In this document: one piece after another, positions 33,855 through 43,375 of the stretch | Numbering within the stretch: the stretch's first letter is position 1 | Layout: each line of letters starts with the position of its first letter | Source of the DNA: Thermoflexales bacterium | GTDB lineage: Bacteria > Chloroflexota > Anaerolineae > J036 > Brachytrichaceae | Assembly (NCBI GenBank): GCA_025057935.1 | Contig: JANWUW010000009.1 | Span: 1-64,000 of the forward strand | Direction: 5' to 3' | Length of the DNA stretch: 64,000 nt | The notes under the pieces: generated by a model | What the model saw: only the letters and a program-made list of their open reading frames with translations | Told to the model about the DNA's origin: nothing | Databases searched by the model: none | Position numbers and translations under genes: made by a program

Positions 33855-34889
33855 ATGCGCGTCTTCATCACGGGTGGTGCAGGGTTCATTGGCTGCAACT
33901 TAGCAGCGCACTACGCCCGCCACGGGCATTACGTCACGATCTACGACAACCTCAGTCGCCCACGCACTGAGCACAACCTGCGCTGGCTACAAGATCAATT
34001 CACTGCGCCCACGCTTACCTTCGTGCGCGGCGACATCCGTGACTATGTTGCCCTCGAGGCAGCCGTGCGCGAGGCGCAGCCAGACTTAATTGTGCACCTC
34101 GCTGCGCAGGTCGCCGTGACCACCTCCGTGAAGAACCCGCGCGAGGACTTTGAGATTAACGCGCTTGGCACGTTCAATGTGTTGGAAGCCGCGCGCGCGC
34201 AGCCCACTCCGCCAGCGGTGTTCTACGCTTCCACCAACAAGGTGTATGGCGGCATGGAGGAGGTCGCTATCGTGCTCGACGGCAACCGCTATCGCTACCG
34301 CGATCTCCCTCACGGCGTGGACGAGACGCAGCCCTTGGATTTCCATTCGCCCTACGGATGCAGCAAAGGCGCTGGCGACCAATACGTGCGCGACTACGCA
34401 CGCATCTATGGCTTGCGCACTGTGGTGTTCCGCCAAAGCTGCATCTACGGCGAGCGCCAATTCGGCGTGGAGGATCAGGGTTGGGTGGCGCACTTCATCA
34501 TCGCTGCCGCGCTGAATCGCCCCATCACCATCTACGGCGATGGCAAGCAGGTGCGCGACCTGCTCCACGTGCAAGACCTGATCGCAGCCTACGAGGCAGC
34601 TTGGGCGCGGATAGACACAGTGAGCGGTGAGATCTTCAACCTTGGCGGCGGCGTGGAGAACGCGCTTGCGATTTGGAGCGAGTTTGGACCCATCCTCGAA
34701 TCCTTGGCGGGTCGCCCCATCAACGTGCACTACGCCGACTGGCGTCCTGGCGACCAGCGCGTGTTCATCAGTGACAATCGCAAAGCGGAGCGCTTGCTTG
34801 GCTGGCGACCTTGTATCAACGCGACCGAAGGCATTCGCCGCTTGTGGGCATGGGTGACAGCAAACCGCGCGCTGTTCGAGTCGCCGTAG
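33855..34889 (+). CDS. NAD-dependent epimerase, CDP-paratose 2-epimerase-like
   Basis: 344-residue extended SDR enzyme with N-terminal ITGGAGFIGCNLAAHY and the catalytic SPYGCSKGAGDQYVRDYAR (about 168-187; Tyr and Lys), followed by RQSCIYGERQFGVEDQGW, a hallmark of CDP-paratose 2-epimerase (RfbE). It begins 6 bp after the SIS gene. None of the CDP-glucose pathway genes that would supply its substrate is present, so the sugar nucleotide is uncertain; an UDP- or GDP-sugar 2- or 4-epimerase is possible. Last gene of the cysS-bcp-SIS unit. Confidence 0.8.
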   Translation: MRVFITGGAGFIGCNLAAHYARHGHYVTIYDNLSRPRTEHNLRWLQDQFTAPTLTFVRGDIRDYVALEAAVREAQPDLIVHLAAQVAVTTSVKNPREDFEINALGTFNVLEAARAQPTPPAVFYASTNKVYGGMEEVAIVLDGNRYRYRDLPHGVDETQPLDFHSPYGCSKGAGDQYVRDYARIYGLRTVVFRQSCIYGERQFGVEDQGWVAHFIIAAALNRPITIYGDGKQVRDLLHVQDLIAAYEAAWARIDTVSGEIFNLGGGVENALAIWSEFGPILESLAGRPINVHYADWRPGDQRVFISDNRKAERLLGWRPCINATEGIRRLWAWVTANRALFESP

Positions 34890-34892
34890 CGT

Positions 34893-35285
34893 TCACGCGA
34901 TGAAGCCCAACGCTAAGAGCACGAGGACAAAACCAGCCAGACCAATGAGCAGCCCGAGCGCAGCCGCTACAGTTGGCACAGTCCAGTTGAACGGTCGATC
35001 GAGGCGCGCGTCTTGGGGGTTGTCGGGCGCGTAAAGCACGCTGACCTCCTCGCCTTCAGCGAATTGGACTGTGCGCAGCATCGCTGGCAAAGTGATCTCC
35101 TCGCCGGCGTGTGTGCGGAAGCGGAACACGATTTGCTCGCCTTGGCGCTGCACGATGGCGGTGGTGCGTTGAGCGCGGCGGTAGAACGTCCATGCGCGAA
35201 GCAGCACGGCGCTGCCGAACGAAAGCAGCAAAATGCCAGCAATCGTCACCACCATAGCAAGCGGCAACAGCGTTCTTGCCTCCAT
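34893..35285 (-). CDS. DUF3592 membrane protein
   Basis: 130 residues. An N-terminal helix (about 8-30), a soluble middle (YRRAQRTTAIVQRQ, IVFRFRTHAGEEI, EGEEVSVLYAPDNPQDARLD) and one or two C-terminal helices (about 100-128) match DUF3592, a small membrane protein family of unknown function. It is convergent with the epimerase gene (3 bp gap). A TATCCT box ends 9 nt before the ATG. Confidence 0.75.
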   Translation of the reverse strand: MEARTLLPLAMVVTIAGILLLSFGSAVLLRAWTFYRRAQRTTAIVQRQGEQIVFRFRTHAGEEITLPAMLRTVQFAEGEEVSVLYAPDNPQDARLDRPFNWTVPTVAAALGLLIGLAGFVLVLLALGFIA

Positions 35286-35319
35286 GCATGCTCAAGGATA
35301 GCGCAACACGTGCTTGTGC

Positions 35320-36525
35320 TCACCGCGCGCGCATGAGAGCGCGCACTGCGCGACCTAAGGTTAATCGCCCGCGGATTGGCACTCCGCCTAGCACCACTTG
35401 CGCCAGCTTAGTGCGCAGGTCAGTGCGCCGATTAGCCAGTGCCACGAGCACATCGAGCACCCAGGGGCGCATTGCCCAGCGCCGCACTGTCCAGCAAAAC
35501 TCAAACAGCGCTTGGAAGCGCGCTCGCAGCGCTTGATCGTAGGCGTGATGGGCTGCAGGCGAGAAGTCACCACTGCTGATCATCGTGTGCGCATGCTGGG
35601 CGGCGATGCAACCTGATTCGAGCGCGTAGTCGATCCCTTCGCCCGTCAACGGGTTCACCAATCCAGCCGCTTCGCCCACGACAAGCACGCGCTCTGCCCA
35701 AGTTGGCGCGGTGAGGAAATCATCGCGCAGTGGATAACCCTTGGCTGCCTCGATTTGCCGCGCCTCGCGCAGCATGGCGCGCAGTGGCGGCGCGTGCACA
35801 AAGCGCTCAAACGCGTGATGCGCTGAGGTGTGTCGATCTTCTTTGAAGTAGCCGACGCCAATGTTGGCTGAATCAGGCGCGATGGGGAACACCCAGCCGT
35901 AGCCGGGCATTGGCGCGTGGTCGAAGCGCAGCATCCACACGTCGCTCAAGTCGCGCACGCGCTCGAAGTAGGCGCGCGAAGCCACCATCACTTTCGGTTG
36001 TGTGCGCAGCACGCCCGCCTGCAGCAGCAAGCGCGTGCTCGCGCCTGTGGCGATCACTGCCATGGCGGCGCGGTAATGCAAACGGCGTCCATTGTGTTCT
36101 GCGGTGATCACTACGCTGTCTTGCTCGCGCTCGAGCGCCACGACGTGCGCCGGCGCTACAAACTCGGCACCGCTTGCCGTGGCGCGCTGGCGCAGGTGGT
36201 CGTCCAAGATGCGGCGCGGCACAACCAGCGCAGGCGGCAGCATTGGGTCTGCGTGCGGGATCGGCGCAGCGGTAGCGTGACCGCGCGGCGCGAACACGGC
36301 GAAGCGCCGCACCTCATAGCCCACAGCGCGCAACGCCTCCAACACACCCATGTCCGCCAACATGCGCACAGCGCGCGGGGTTAGCCCGTCGCCGCAGGTT
36401 TTGTCGCGTGGGAAGGTTGACTTGTCTAGGAGCAGCACACGCAGCCCACGCGCGGCTGCATAGTGCGCTGTCGCTGACCCAGCCGGGCCGGCGCCGATCA
36501 CGATCACATCGTAGCTGGCGCTCAC
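35320..36525 (-). CDS. Geranylgeranyl reductase-family FAD oxidoreductase
   Basis: 401 residues. FAD-binding IGAGPAGSATAHYAA at residues about 8-22, the family DKTCGDGLTPRAVRML (about 45), GYGWVFPIAPDSANIGVGYFK (about 210-230) and the second FAD block VLVVGEAAGLVNPLTGEGIDYAL (about 275-297) identify the group that reduces isoprenoid chains of lipids, quinones or chlorophylls. I use GTG at 36525; frame continues to a GTG at 36573 that has no ribosome site. The start is about 50 bp from the divergent permease gene. The substrate is unknown; menaquinone or polyprenol lipids are candidates. Confidence 0.88.
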   Translation of the reverse strand: MSASYDVIVIGAGPAGSATAHYAAARGLRVLLLDKSTFPRDKTCGDGLTPRAVRMLADMGVLEALRAVGYEVRRFAVFAPRGHATAAPIPHADPMLPPALVVPRRILDDHLRQRATASGAEFVAPAHVVALEREQDSVVITAEHNGRRLHYRAAMAVIATGASTRLLLQAGVLRTQPKVMVASRAYFERVRDLSDVWMLRFDHAPMPGYGWVFPIAPDSANIGVGYFKEDRHTSAHHAFERFVHAPPLRAMLREARQIEAAKGYPLRDDFLTAPTWAERVLVVGEAAGLVNPLTGEGIDYALESGCIAAQHAHTMISSGDFSPAAHHAYDQALRARFQALFEFCWTVRRWAMRPWVLDVLVALANRRTDLRTKLAQVVLGGVPIRGRLTLGRAVRALMRAR

Positions 36526-36557
36526 GAGCAGCAAGCTTACCGCGAGCCAGCGTTCGC

Positions 36558-36563
36558 TACAAT
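36558..36563 (+). promoter_or_regulatory. -10-like box TACAAT before the UPF0718 permease gene
   Basis: TACAAT ends 12 nt before the ATG at 36576, with a poor TTACCG -35 15 bp upstream. It lies in the 50-bp divergent gap. Confidence 0.4.
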
Positions 36564-36575
36564 CACACCGCACGC

Positions 36576-37580
36576 ATGTCAGCGCGTCGCGTTCTCGCCT
36601 TGGCAGGGGCGATGCTTGTTGTGATTGGCATCGCCCTCTTGGGCGACGTGTTAGCGCTGCGCCTCCCCGCGTTGCCCGATGCGGCGCACAACTTCGTTAC
36701 CGTCTTCCTTGGAATCTTCATCGAGGCGTTGCCTTTCCTCTTGCTGGGCAGCTTGACCTCTGGGCTGATTGCTGAGTTTGTTTCCCCGGAGGATGTGGCG
36801 CGTTTCTTCCCACGACCCAGAGCTGCGAGCGCGCTTTCCGGCGCGCTGATGGGCTTAGCGTTCCCTGTGTGTGAGTGTGGTGCCGTGCCAGTAGTGCGGC
36901 GGCTATATCGCAAAGGGTTGCCGACGCCTGCAGGCATTGCTTTCTTGCTCGCCGCACCTGTGGTCAACCCGATTGTGTTGGCGAGCACTTATGCGGCTTT
37001 CGGTCTTGGACCAGTGCTGGGGGCGCGTGTTGTGCTCACCGTCATTGTTGCAGTTGGGATTGGGCTTGTGATCGGGACGCAGCCCACGCTTACACGTTTG
37101 CTCACACCGCGCACCCTTCTGCCGGTTGCTGGGGGAGCTGTGGAGATGATGGAAACGCGCCGCACGCTGACAGCACGCTTTCAGTCGGCGTTTGACGCTG
37201 CAATGGATGACTTTCTCGACATGGGTCGCTTCCTCGTAGCAGGGTCGCTGCTCGCGGCTGGGTTGCAGAGCTTCATTCCCCAATCAGCGCTCATCAGCAT
37301 CGGGCGTGACCCGCTGTCATCGGTCGTTGCGCTTCAAGCGTTGGCGTTTGTGCTCTCAGTGTGCAGCACGGTTGATTCCTTCCTTGCGCTGTCGTTTGTT
37401 AATACATTCACAACAGGGTCGATCATCGCCTTTCTAGTCTTCGGACCGATGATTGACTTGAAGAGCAGCGTGATGTATTGGACGGTGTTTCGCCCGCGCG
37501 TGGTGATCTACATGTTAGTGTTGGCGTTTCTCTTCGCGCTGCTGGCGGGGGTGTTCATCAACCTCAACTTGCCTTGGTGA
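36576..37580 (+). CDS. UPF0718/DUF318 permease (YraQ-like)
   Basis: 334-residue membrane protein with about eight helices. The conserved segment [17 protein letters not shown] (about residue 90-108) with Cys pair, and later [17 protein letters not shown] near 265-280, characterises the DUF318/ArsP-like permease family, some members of which move organo-arsenicals or metals. The substrate here is unknown. The start at 36576 follows a -10 box closely. Its stop overlaps the tgt start (GTGA), giving translational coupling, although a functional link with tgt is not known. Confidence 0.85.
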   Translation: MSARRVLALAGAMLVVIGIALLGDVLALRLPALPDAAHNFVTVFLGIFIEALPFLLLGSLTSGLIAEFVSPEDVARFFPRPRAASALSGALMGLAFPVCECGAVPVVRRLYRKGLPTPAGIAFLLAAPVVNPIVLASTYAAFGLGPVLGARVVLTVIVAVGIGLVIGTQPTLTRLLTPRTLLPVAGGAVEMMETRRTLTARFQSAFDAAMDDFLDMGRFLVAGSLLAAGLQSFIPQSALISIGRDPLSSVVALQALAFVLSVCSTVDSFLALSFVNTFTTGSIIAFLVFGPMIDLKSSVMYWTVFRPRVVIYMLVLAFLFALLAGVFINLNLPW

Positions 37581-38695
37581 GTCACTTTGAGCTGCACGCG
37601 ACCGATGGGCGAGCACGTGCGGGCATGCTTCGCACGTTGCACGGCGATGTGCTCACGCCTGTATTCATGCCAGTCGGCACACAAGCCACTGTGAAAGCCG
37701 TGCCGCAACGCGATCTCGTCGAGCTTGGCGCGCAGATCATCCTTGCTAACACGTATCACCTCTACCTGAGACCCGGCGATGAGTTGATCGCACGTTTGGG
37801 AGGGCTCCACGCCTTCATGCGCTGGGAGCGCCCAATCCTCACCGATAGCGGCGGCTTTCAGGTGTTCTCGCTAAGCGAGCTGCGCAAGATCGACGACGAC
37901 GGCGTGACGTTCAAGAGTCACCTTGACGGCTCGATGCATCGCCTCACGCCAGAGAAGTCGATTCGCATTCAAGAAAACCTTGGCGCCGACATCATCATGT
38001 GTTTTGACGAATGCCCGCCGCCGACCGACCGCGAATACAACGTGATCGCGCTTGCGCGCACGCACGCTTGGGCAGTGCGCTGTCGTGAGGCGCATCGCCG
38101 CAGCGACCAAATGCTGTTCGGCATCGCTCAGGGCGGCATCTTCCGCGACCTGCGAGAGCAGTCGGCGCGTTTCCTCACGGCGCTGGATTTCCCGGGCTAC
38201 GCCATCGGCGGGCTTGCCGTCGGTGAAAGCAAGGAGGATATGTTGCGCGTGCTGGAGTGGATGGACGAGCTGCTGCCGCGCGACAAGCCGCGCTACCTAA
38301 TGGGCGTAGGTGAGCCGATTGACTTGCTCAATGCCATCGCGCGCGGCGTGGACATGGCGGACTGTGTGCTGCCGACGCGCCTAGCGCGCCACGGCGCTGC
38401 ATTCACGCGTGAGGGGCGCTTGAACCTGCGCAACTGCGCCTACGCCGAAGATGAACGCCCGATCGACCCAGAATGCGCCTGCTATACCTGCCGTACTTTC
38501 TCGCGCGCTTACCTACGCCATCTGCTCCACGCTGAAGAGTGGTTGGGGATGTATCTGATGAGCGTGCACAACCTTGCCTTCATGCTCGACCTCATGCGCG
38601 CAGCGCGTAACGCGATCCTGGAAGGGCGCTTTGCAGCATTTGCAGGGGAATGGACAATGCGCTATCAGCGGCGGGCGGAACAAGGCGTGGCGTGA
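37577..38695 (+). CDS. tgt: Queuine tRNA-ribosyltransferase (Tgt)
   Basis: Exchanges guanine 34 of GUN-anticodon tRNAs for preQ1 or queuine. The 372-residue chain has [18 protein letters not shown] near 30, the catalytic Asp in [18 protein letters not shown] near 90, [14 protein letters not shown] and [12 protein letters not shown], and the zinc site [17 protein letters not shown] near 300. Start: GTG 37577, overlapping the permease stop by 4 bp; it is the only start that gives a natural N-terminus. No other queuosine gene (queA, queG, queC) is in the window. Confidence 0.94.
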   Translation: MSHFELHATDGRARAGMLRTLHGDVLTPVFMPVGTQATVKAVPQRDLVELGAQIILANTYHLYLRPGDELIARLGGLHAFMRWERPILTDSGGFQVFSLSELRKIDDDGVTFKSHLDGSMHRLTPEKSIRIQENLGADIIMCFDECPPPTDREYNVIALARTHAWAVRCREAHRRSDQMLFGIAQGGIFRDLREQSARFLTALDFPGYAIGGLAVGESKEDMLRVLEWMDELLPRDKPRYLMGVGEPIDLLNAIARGVDMADCVLPTRLARHGAAFTREGRLNLRNCAYAEDERPIDPECACYTCRTFSRAYLRHLLHAEEWLGMYLMSVHNLAFMLDLMRAARNAILEGRFAAFAGEWTMRYQRRAEQGVA

Positions 38696-38914
38696 AGCGT
38701 TGTGCTCTGTTTGCTCAGGGTATAACTGCTTCTGTTCGCACCACCTCATTATTCTCAGGCGTGACGAGTGCAGGATGCAACGTCATTCCTATGCGAGCGC
38801 GGCATTCGCAGTGCTGTTGCAGCGCTGCTCGCCGTTGCCCGAAGTCCCCAAGCAACACTAAACGAGCTGCCTTCTGCTCAAGTTCCTCTGTTACACTATG
38901 CGACGAGAGGGAGC

Positions 38915-41900
38915 ATGGAACTTGCAACTGCGAAAGCGAGCAGCTTGAGCGCAGAGCTATCCCGTCCAGCTTCACGCCTTAGCGCTTGGTGTGACCGCTT
39001 GATCGAGGCTGGTTGGTTAGCGGCGATCATCGTTGTGCCGCTGTTCTTTAACATCTACTCCAGCCGCGTGTTCGAGCCCGATAAGTTGACCACGCTGCGC
39101 TCCATCGCGCTTGTCATGGCTGCGGCTTGGCTGGTCAAGTGGCTTGACGAGCGGCGCAATCCAATGCGCGAGGCGGTGATCAACTGGCGCACGCCGCTGG
39201 TGTTGCCAACGCTTGTCCTCGTCCTCGTGTATTTGCTCAGCACGGCGCTCTCTGTCGCGCCGCGCACGAGCCTGCTTGGCTCGTATCAGCGCTTGCAGGG
39301 CACCTACACCACGCTTGCCTACATCGTGGTGTTCTTCATGATCCTGCAAGGGCTGCGCACGCGCGCGCAACTTGAGCGATTGCTCACAGTGATGGTGCTG
39401 AACTCGCTGCCCATCTCGGTGTATGGCGTGTATCAGCGGCTGCAAATTGATCCACTCCCCTGGGGCGGCGACACCACTGAGCGCGTCGCTGGCAACATGG
39501 GCAACTCGATCTTTATCGCTGCTTACTTGGTGATGGTGTTCTTCATCAATCTCTACCGCATCACCGAGAGCGCCTTCACCATCTTCAGCGACAAGCAGCC
39601 GCGATGGAGCGATGTGGTGCGCCTCGGGATTTACATCGTCATCGCGTTGTTCAACGCTGTGGTGATCCTGATCCTTGCTGGCAGCCGCGGTCCACAGCTC
39701 GGCTGGCTGGGCGGCATGCTCTTTTTCATCATGCTGCTTGTGCAGTTGCTGCGCCGCCAACGCATGCGCCTAGCCCTCACGGCTGCATCTATCGTGCTTG
39801 CGCTGGGTGGGCTTGGTTTCCTTGTCTTCCTCAACGTCACCCGCCCTGATCCTTCGTTTGCTTGGCTGCGCAGCTTCCCGTTGTTCGACCGGCTCAGCAC
39901 TGTGCTGACCACCAGCGAAGGCACAAACGCGGTGCGCGTGTTGATTTGGGAAGGTGCGGCGCAACTGGTCGCCCCGCACGAGCCCCTACAAATGCCGGAT
40001 GGGACGCCTGATCGCTTCAACGCGATCCGCCCGCTGATCGGCTACGGGCCGGAATCCATGTACGTCGCTTACAACCGCTTCTACCCACCGAAGCTTGCCT
40101 GGTTCGAGGCGCGCAATGCCTCTCCTGACCGTAGCCACAACGAGACGTGGGACTCGCTCGTGATCACTGGGCTGTTTGGGTTCGTCGCCTACATGTTCCT
40201 GTTCATCAGCGTGCTTTACCAAGGCGCGAAGTGGGTGGGCTTGATTGCTTCACGTCTGGAGGCGTGGCTGTTCGTGATCCTCTGGATTGCTGGCGGCGGC
40301 TTAGTGGGCGGTTACATGTTGATCAGCGGGAATGTGCCGCTCTTCGGAGTGGGGTTGGCGGGCGGCATTGTGCTGCTTGGGTTAATGCCGTTTCTCTTCG
40401 TGAGCGCGCTGATCAACGCACGGCGCGGCGATGACGTCGCCGTGGCGAGCGCTTTGCCCTTGCGCGATCAGTTGCTGGTAATCGCAATCATTGCCACCAT
40501 CGTTGCGCACTTCGTTGAGATCCACACTGGCATCGCCATCGCTGCGACGCGCACTTACTTCTGGGCGTTGCTCGGGGTGATGGTGGTGGTCGGTCTAGGG
40601 CTCGTGCGCGAGAACGCGCCGCCCACTCCTGAGCCGGCGCCTGCCGTGCCCACGACAAAAGCCGCCGAGGCTGGCAACGCCAAGCGCCAGCGGCGCCCCG
40701 CGCAACAAGCAGCAGCGCGGACGCCGCGACCTCAGCCAGTGTTACTGAGCGGCGTGAGCTGGCTGGGCACTGTCACAGCGTATGGTCTCATGATCGGCGT
40801 GATACTTGCTGTGCTGGCGTTTGACTTCGTGAACAACGCCACACGCGTCGGCTCTGCGGCTGAGGTGTTCATCCGCGCCATCACCTTCCTGCCTCAGACC
40901 AACCGCACCAGCTACGGCATCTTGCTGATGATGGTGGGCACGTTGGTCCTTGGCGTGGCGCTGGTGCTTGCTGAGCTGCGGCGCAGCAACGTGTTGCGCG
41001 ATCAGGCGCAAACCACCGCTGCCGCAGTGCTGATGAGCAGCATTGCACTCTTCCTTTGGGTGCTGATGGGCACTTTCATCGGAGGGCGGCTCGCCGAATT
41101 CACTGCGAACACCCAAAATACCATCGGCACCATCCTCTCCATCGCTGACCAACTCGGCCTGTTCCCTGCCTATCTCTACCTTCTCATCCTTGGCGTGATG
41201 GTTGCAGCAGCGTTTGTGCTGCGCGATGAGGCAGGACAAGCACCTGCAGGGGCAGCCAGTGCGCCAGCATGGAGCATGCTGGCGCTCAGCGCGATTGTCG
41301 TCCCAGTGTGGGCGAGCTTCAGCAATTTGCAGCCCATCGCCGCCGACATCGTATACAAGCAAGCCAGCCCATGGGATCAACAAGGCGCGAACGTGCTTGC
41401 CCCTGGCACCAACATTCAAGGCTGGGATGTCGCCATTGAGCACTATCGCCGTGCCATTGATCTTGCGCGCAACGAAGATTTCTACTACCTGTGGTTTGGG
41501 CGTGCCCTGCTCGAGAAGGCGAAATCCACAAGCAACACCAGCGCCGACCGACGCTTCCCGGATGACCTACCGTACACTGCTATCATTGACGCGAACTCGA
41601 TTTACTGGCAGCGCCCAACGCCGGATGCGCTGCCCTCTGCGTCACTCAGCCGCGAGGATCTGCTTACTGCAGCGCGCGTGATCCTCGAAGAGGCACGAGT
41701 GATCAACCCGCTCAACACTGACCACAGCGCTAACCTTGCGCGCATGTGGCGCCAAGCTGCGGAGATCACCAGCGACCTTGCTCTGCGCGAGCAGCGTTTC
41801 CGCAACTCCGACCGCGAGTATGCCGTTGCCACCAGCCTCAGCCCCAACAACGCTGCCATCTGGAACGAGTGGGCAACGCTCCACCTCTACGCCTTCCGTG

Positions 41901-42346
41901 ATTTTGACGCCGCCAAGCAGAAGCTCGAGCGTTCGTTGGCGCTTGACCCGCGCTTCGACCAAACCTACTTGCTGCTCGCCAGTTGGCATCTTGAGAAGGC
42001 GAACACGCTGCTTGATAAGCCCGAAGCCCGTGCTGCAGAGATCAGGCAAGCACGCGCCTATCTCGACCAAGCTGCGCGGATAGCGCCGAACGCAGTGAAC
42101 GTGTATCAGGAAATGGCGCGCTTGAGCATCGAGTTGGGCGACCTGCGCGCTGCGATCAGCGCTACTGAGCGCGTGGTCGAACTCAGTCCCAACGATTGGA
42201 ATGCGCTCAAAAACCTGGCTGTGCTTTACCGCGACGTGGGCGATCCTGAGCGGGCACGCCAGTATGCCGAGCGCGCTTTGCCTCTCATGCCGCCCGACCA
42301 GCAGCCGGCTATGCAAGCGTTCATGCAGCAGCTCGGCTCGCAGTGA
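38915..42346 (+). CDS. O-antigen ligase/Wzy-type membrane protein with TPR domain
   Basis: 1143 residues; polymerase or ligase of surface polysaccharide. Many hydrophobic helices occupy residues about 25-500, with the ligase/polymerase hallmark region ASPDRSHNETWDSLV and FNIGYGPESMYV-like periplasmic loop near 370-410. A proline-rich polar linker follows (about 560-600), then more helices up to about 850, and tetratricopeptide repeats fill the C-terminus (about 880-1140; repeats such as YLLASWHLEKANTL and NPLNTDHSANLARMW). ATG 38915 with AGGGAG upstream; a TACACT -10 box precedes. It stands before tagO/wecA and a UDP-sugar dehydrogenase, so it acts in the same glycan pathway. The exact reaction, ligase or polymerase, is undetermined. 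Confidence 0.85.
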   Translation: MELATAKASSLSAELSRPASRLSAWCDRLIEAGWLAAIIVVPLFFNIYSSRVFEPDKLTTLRSIALVMAAAWLVKWLDERRNPMREAVINWRTPLVLPTLVLVLVYLLSTALSVAPRTSLLGSYQRLQGTYTTLAYIVVFFMILQGLRTRAQLERLLTVMVLNSLPISVYGVYQRLQIDPLPWGGDTTERVAGNMGNSIFIAAYLVMVFFINLYRITESAFTIFSDKQPRWSDVVRLGIYIVIALFNAVVILILAGSRGPQLGWLGGMLFFIMLLVQLLRRQRMRLALTAASIVLALGGLGFLVFLNVTRPDPSFAWLRSFPLFDRLSTVLTTSEGTNAVRVLIWEGAAQLVAPHEPLQMPDGTPDRFNAIRPLIGYGPESMYVAYNRFYPPKLAWFEARNASPDRSHNETWDSLVITGLFGFVAYMFLFISVLYQGAKWVGLIASRLEAWLFVILWIAGGGLVGGYMLISGNVPLFGVGLAGGIVLLGLMPFLFVSALINARRGDDVAVASALPLRDQLLVIAIIATIVAHFVEIHTGIAIAATRTYFWALLGVMVVVGLGLVRENAPPTPEPAPAVPTTKAAEAGNAKRQRRPAQQAAARTPRPQPVLLSGVSWLGTVTAYGLMIGVILAVLAFDFVNNATRVGSAAEVFIRAITFLPQTNRTSYGILLMMVGTLVLGVALVLAELRRSNVLRDQAQTTAAAVLMSSIALFLWVLMGTFIGGRLAEFTANTQNTIGTILSIADQLGLFPAYLYLLILGVMVAAAFVLRDEAGQAPAGAASAPAWSMLALSAIVVPVWASFSNLQPIAADIVYKQASPWDQQGANVLAPGTNIQGWDVAIEHYRRAIDLARNEDFYYLWFGRALLEKAKSTSNTSADRRFPDDLPYTAIIDANSIYWQRPTPDALPSASLSREDLLTAARVILEEARVINPLNTDHSANLARMWRQAAEITSDLALREQRFRNSDREYAVATSLSPNNAAIWNEWATLHLYAFRDFDAAKQKLERSLALDPRFDQTYLLLASWHLEKANTLLDKPEARAAEIRQARAYLDQAARIAPNAVNVYQEMARLSIELGDLRAAISATERVVELSPNDWNALKNLAVLYRDVGDPERARQYAERALPLMPPDQQPAMQAFMQQLGSQ

Positions 42347-42355
42347 GGCGCGGGC

Positions 42356-43375
42356 ATGGTCGATCTCGTGCTGCTCTTCTTCGGTGCGCTGGTGATGAGC
42401 GTGGCGCTAACGCCGCTTAGCAAACGGCTCGCGCCGCGCCTCGGCTTGGTGGCTCACCCGCGCGCGCGCGACGTGCACACTGTGCCCGTGCCCAAACTTG
42501 GCGGCGCCGCGATCGTTGCCGGCGTGCTCCTGTTCGCGTTGGTGGCAGGCGATCGCTTTGGTTTTCGCCAGCTGGCTGCTATCTTGCTCGGCGCTGTGTT
42601 CATGTCCTTCCTAGGCCTGCTCGATGATCGCTTCCAGCTCAGCGCCTACCTGCGCCTGCCGCTGCAGATGCTCGCTGCGTTGTTCGTGTGGTTCTTTGAC
42701 GTGCGCGTGAGCTTGCTTCCTTCAGCAGTGCTTGATGCAGCGCTCACCGTGACGTGGATCGTGGGCATCTCCAACGCGATGAACTTTTTAGACAACATGG
42801 ACGGCCTCCTCGCTGGCGTGAGCGCCGTAATTGCGGCTTTCTTCGTGACGCTGGCGGTGCTGAATGGACAGTACCTTGTCGCGCTGCTCAGCGCAGCCGT
42901 GGTGGGCGCGTGCATCGGTTTTCTCATTTGGAACCTAAACCCCGCGAATGTGTTCATGGGCGACTCGGGCAGCATGTTTCTCGGCTTCTTGCTTGCGTGC
43001 ATTGCGATCAAGTTGCGCTTCCTCAATCAAAGCCCGTCAGTCTCGTGGCTTGTGCCGCTGATCGTGATGGGGCTGCCCGTGTTCGATATGACGCTCGTGG
43101 TGATCTCACGCCTGCGCCGCGGCAAGAACCCGCTCACCACGCCAGGCAAGGACCATGTCTCGCATCGCATTCACAACCAGGGCTACACCAAGCGCGAGAC
43201 GGTGATGATGCTCTACCTCGTGTGTGCAGCGCTCGGCATTATCGCCATCATCGCTTCGGTCGCCAATGTCGCGGCAAACCTGATCATCGCGACTGCGTTG
43301 CTTGCCTTCGCGGCATACATGTTCTGGCGCATGGAGTTTGGACCATGGCGACTCAAGACGATAGATTGGGAGTAG
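42356..43375 (+). CDS. Undecaprenyl-phosphate sugar-1-phosphate transferase (WecA/TagO type)
   Basis: Integral membrane enzyme of 339 residues that transfers a sugar-1-phosphate from a UDP-sugar to undecaprenyl phosphate, starting glycan synthesis. Catalytic Asp motifs occur in SFLGLLDDRF (about 85), ISNAMNFLDNMDGLLAG (about 138-155) and NPANVFMGDSGSMFLGF (about 195-210); DHVSHRIHNQGYTKRET (about 262) is the final cytoplasmic loop. Around ten helices are visible. It follows the polymerase gene by 9 bp and overlaps the next gene by 31 bp. WecA (GlcNAc) is more likely than MraY, because the gene is not in a murein cluster. Confidence 0.92.
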   Translation: MVDLVLLFFGALVMSVALTPLSKRLAPRLGLVAHPRARDVHTVPVPKLGGAAIVAGVLLFALVAGDRFGFRQLAAILLGAVFMSFLGLLDDRFQLSAYLRLPLQMLAALFVWFFDVRVSLLPSAVLDAALTVTWIVGISNAMNFLDNMDGLLAGVSAVIAAFFVTLAVLNGQYLVALLSAAVVGACIGFLIWNLNPANVFMGDSGSMFLGFLLACIAIKLRFLNQSPSVSWLVPLIVMGLPVFDMTLVVISRLRRGKNPLTTPGKDHVSHRIHNQGYTKRETVMMLYLVCAALGIIAIIASVANVAANLIIATALLAFAAYMFWRMEFGPWRLKTIDWE

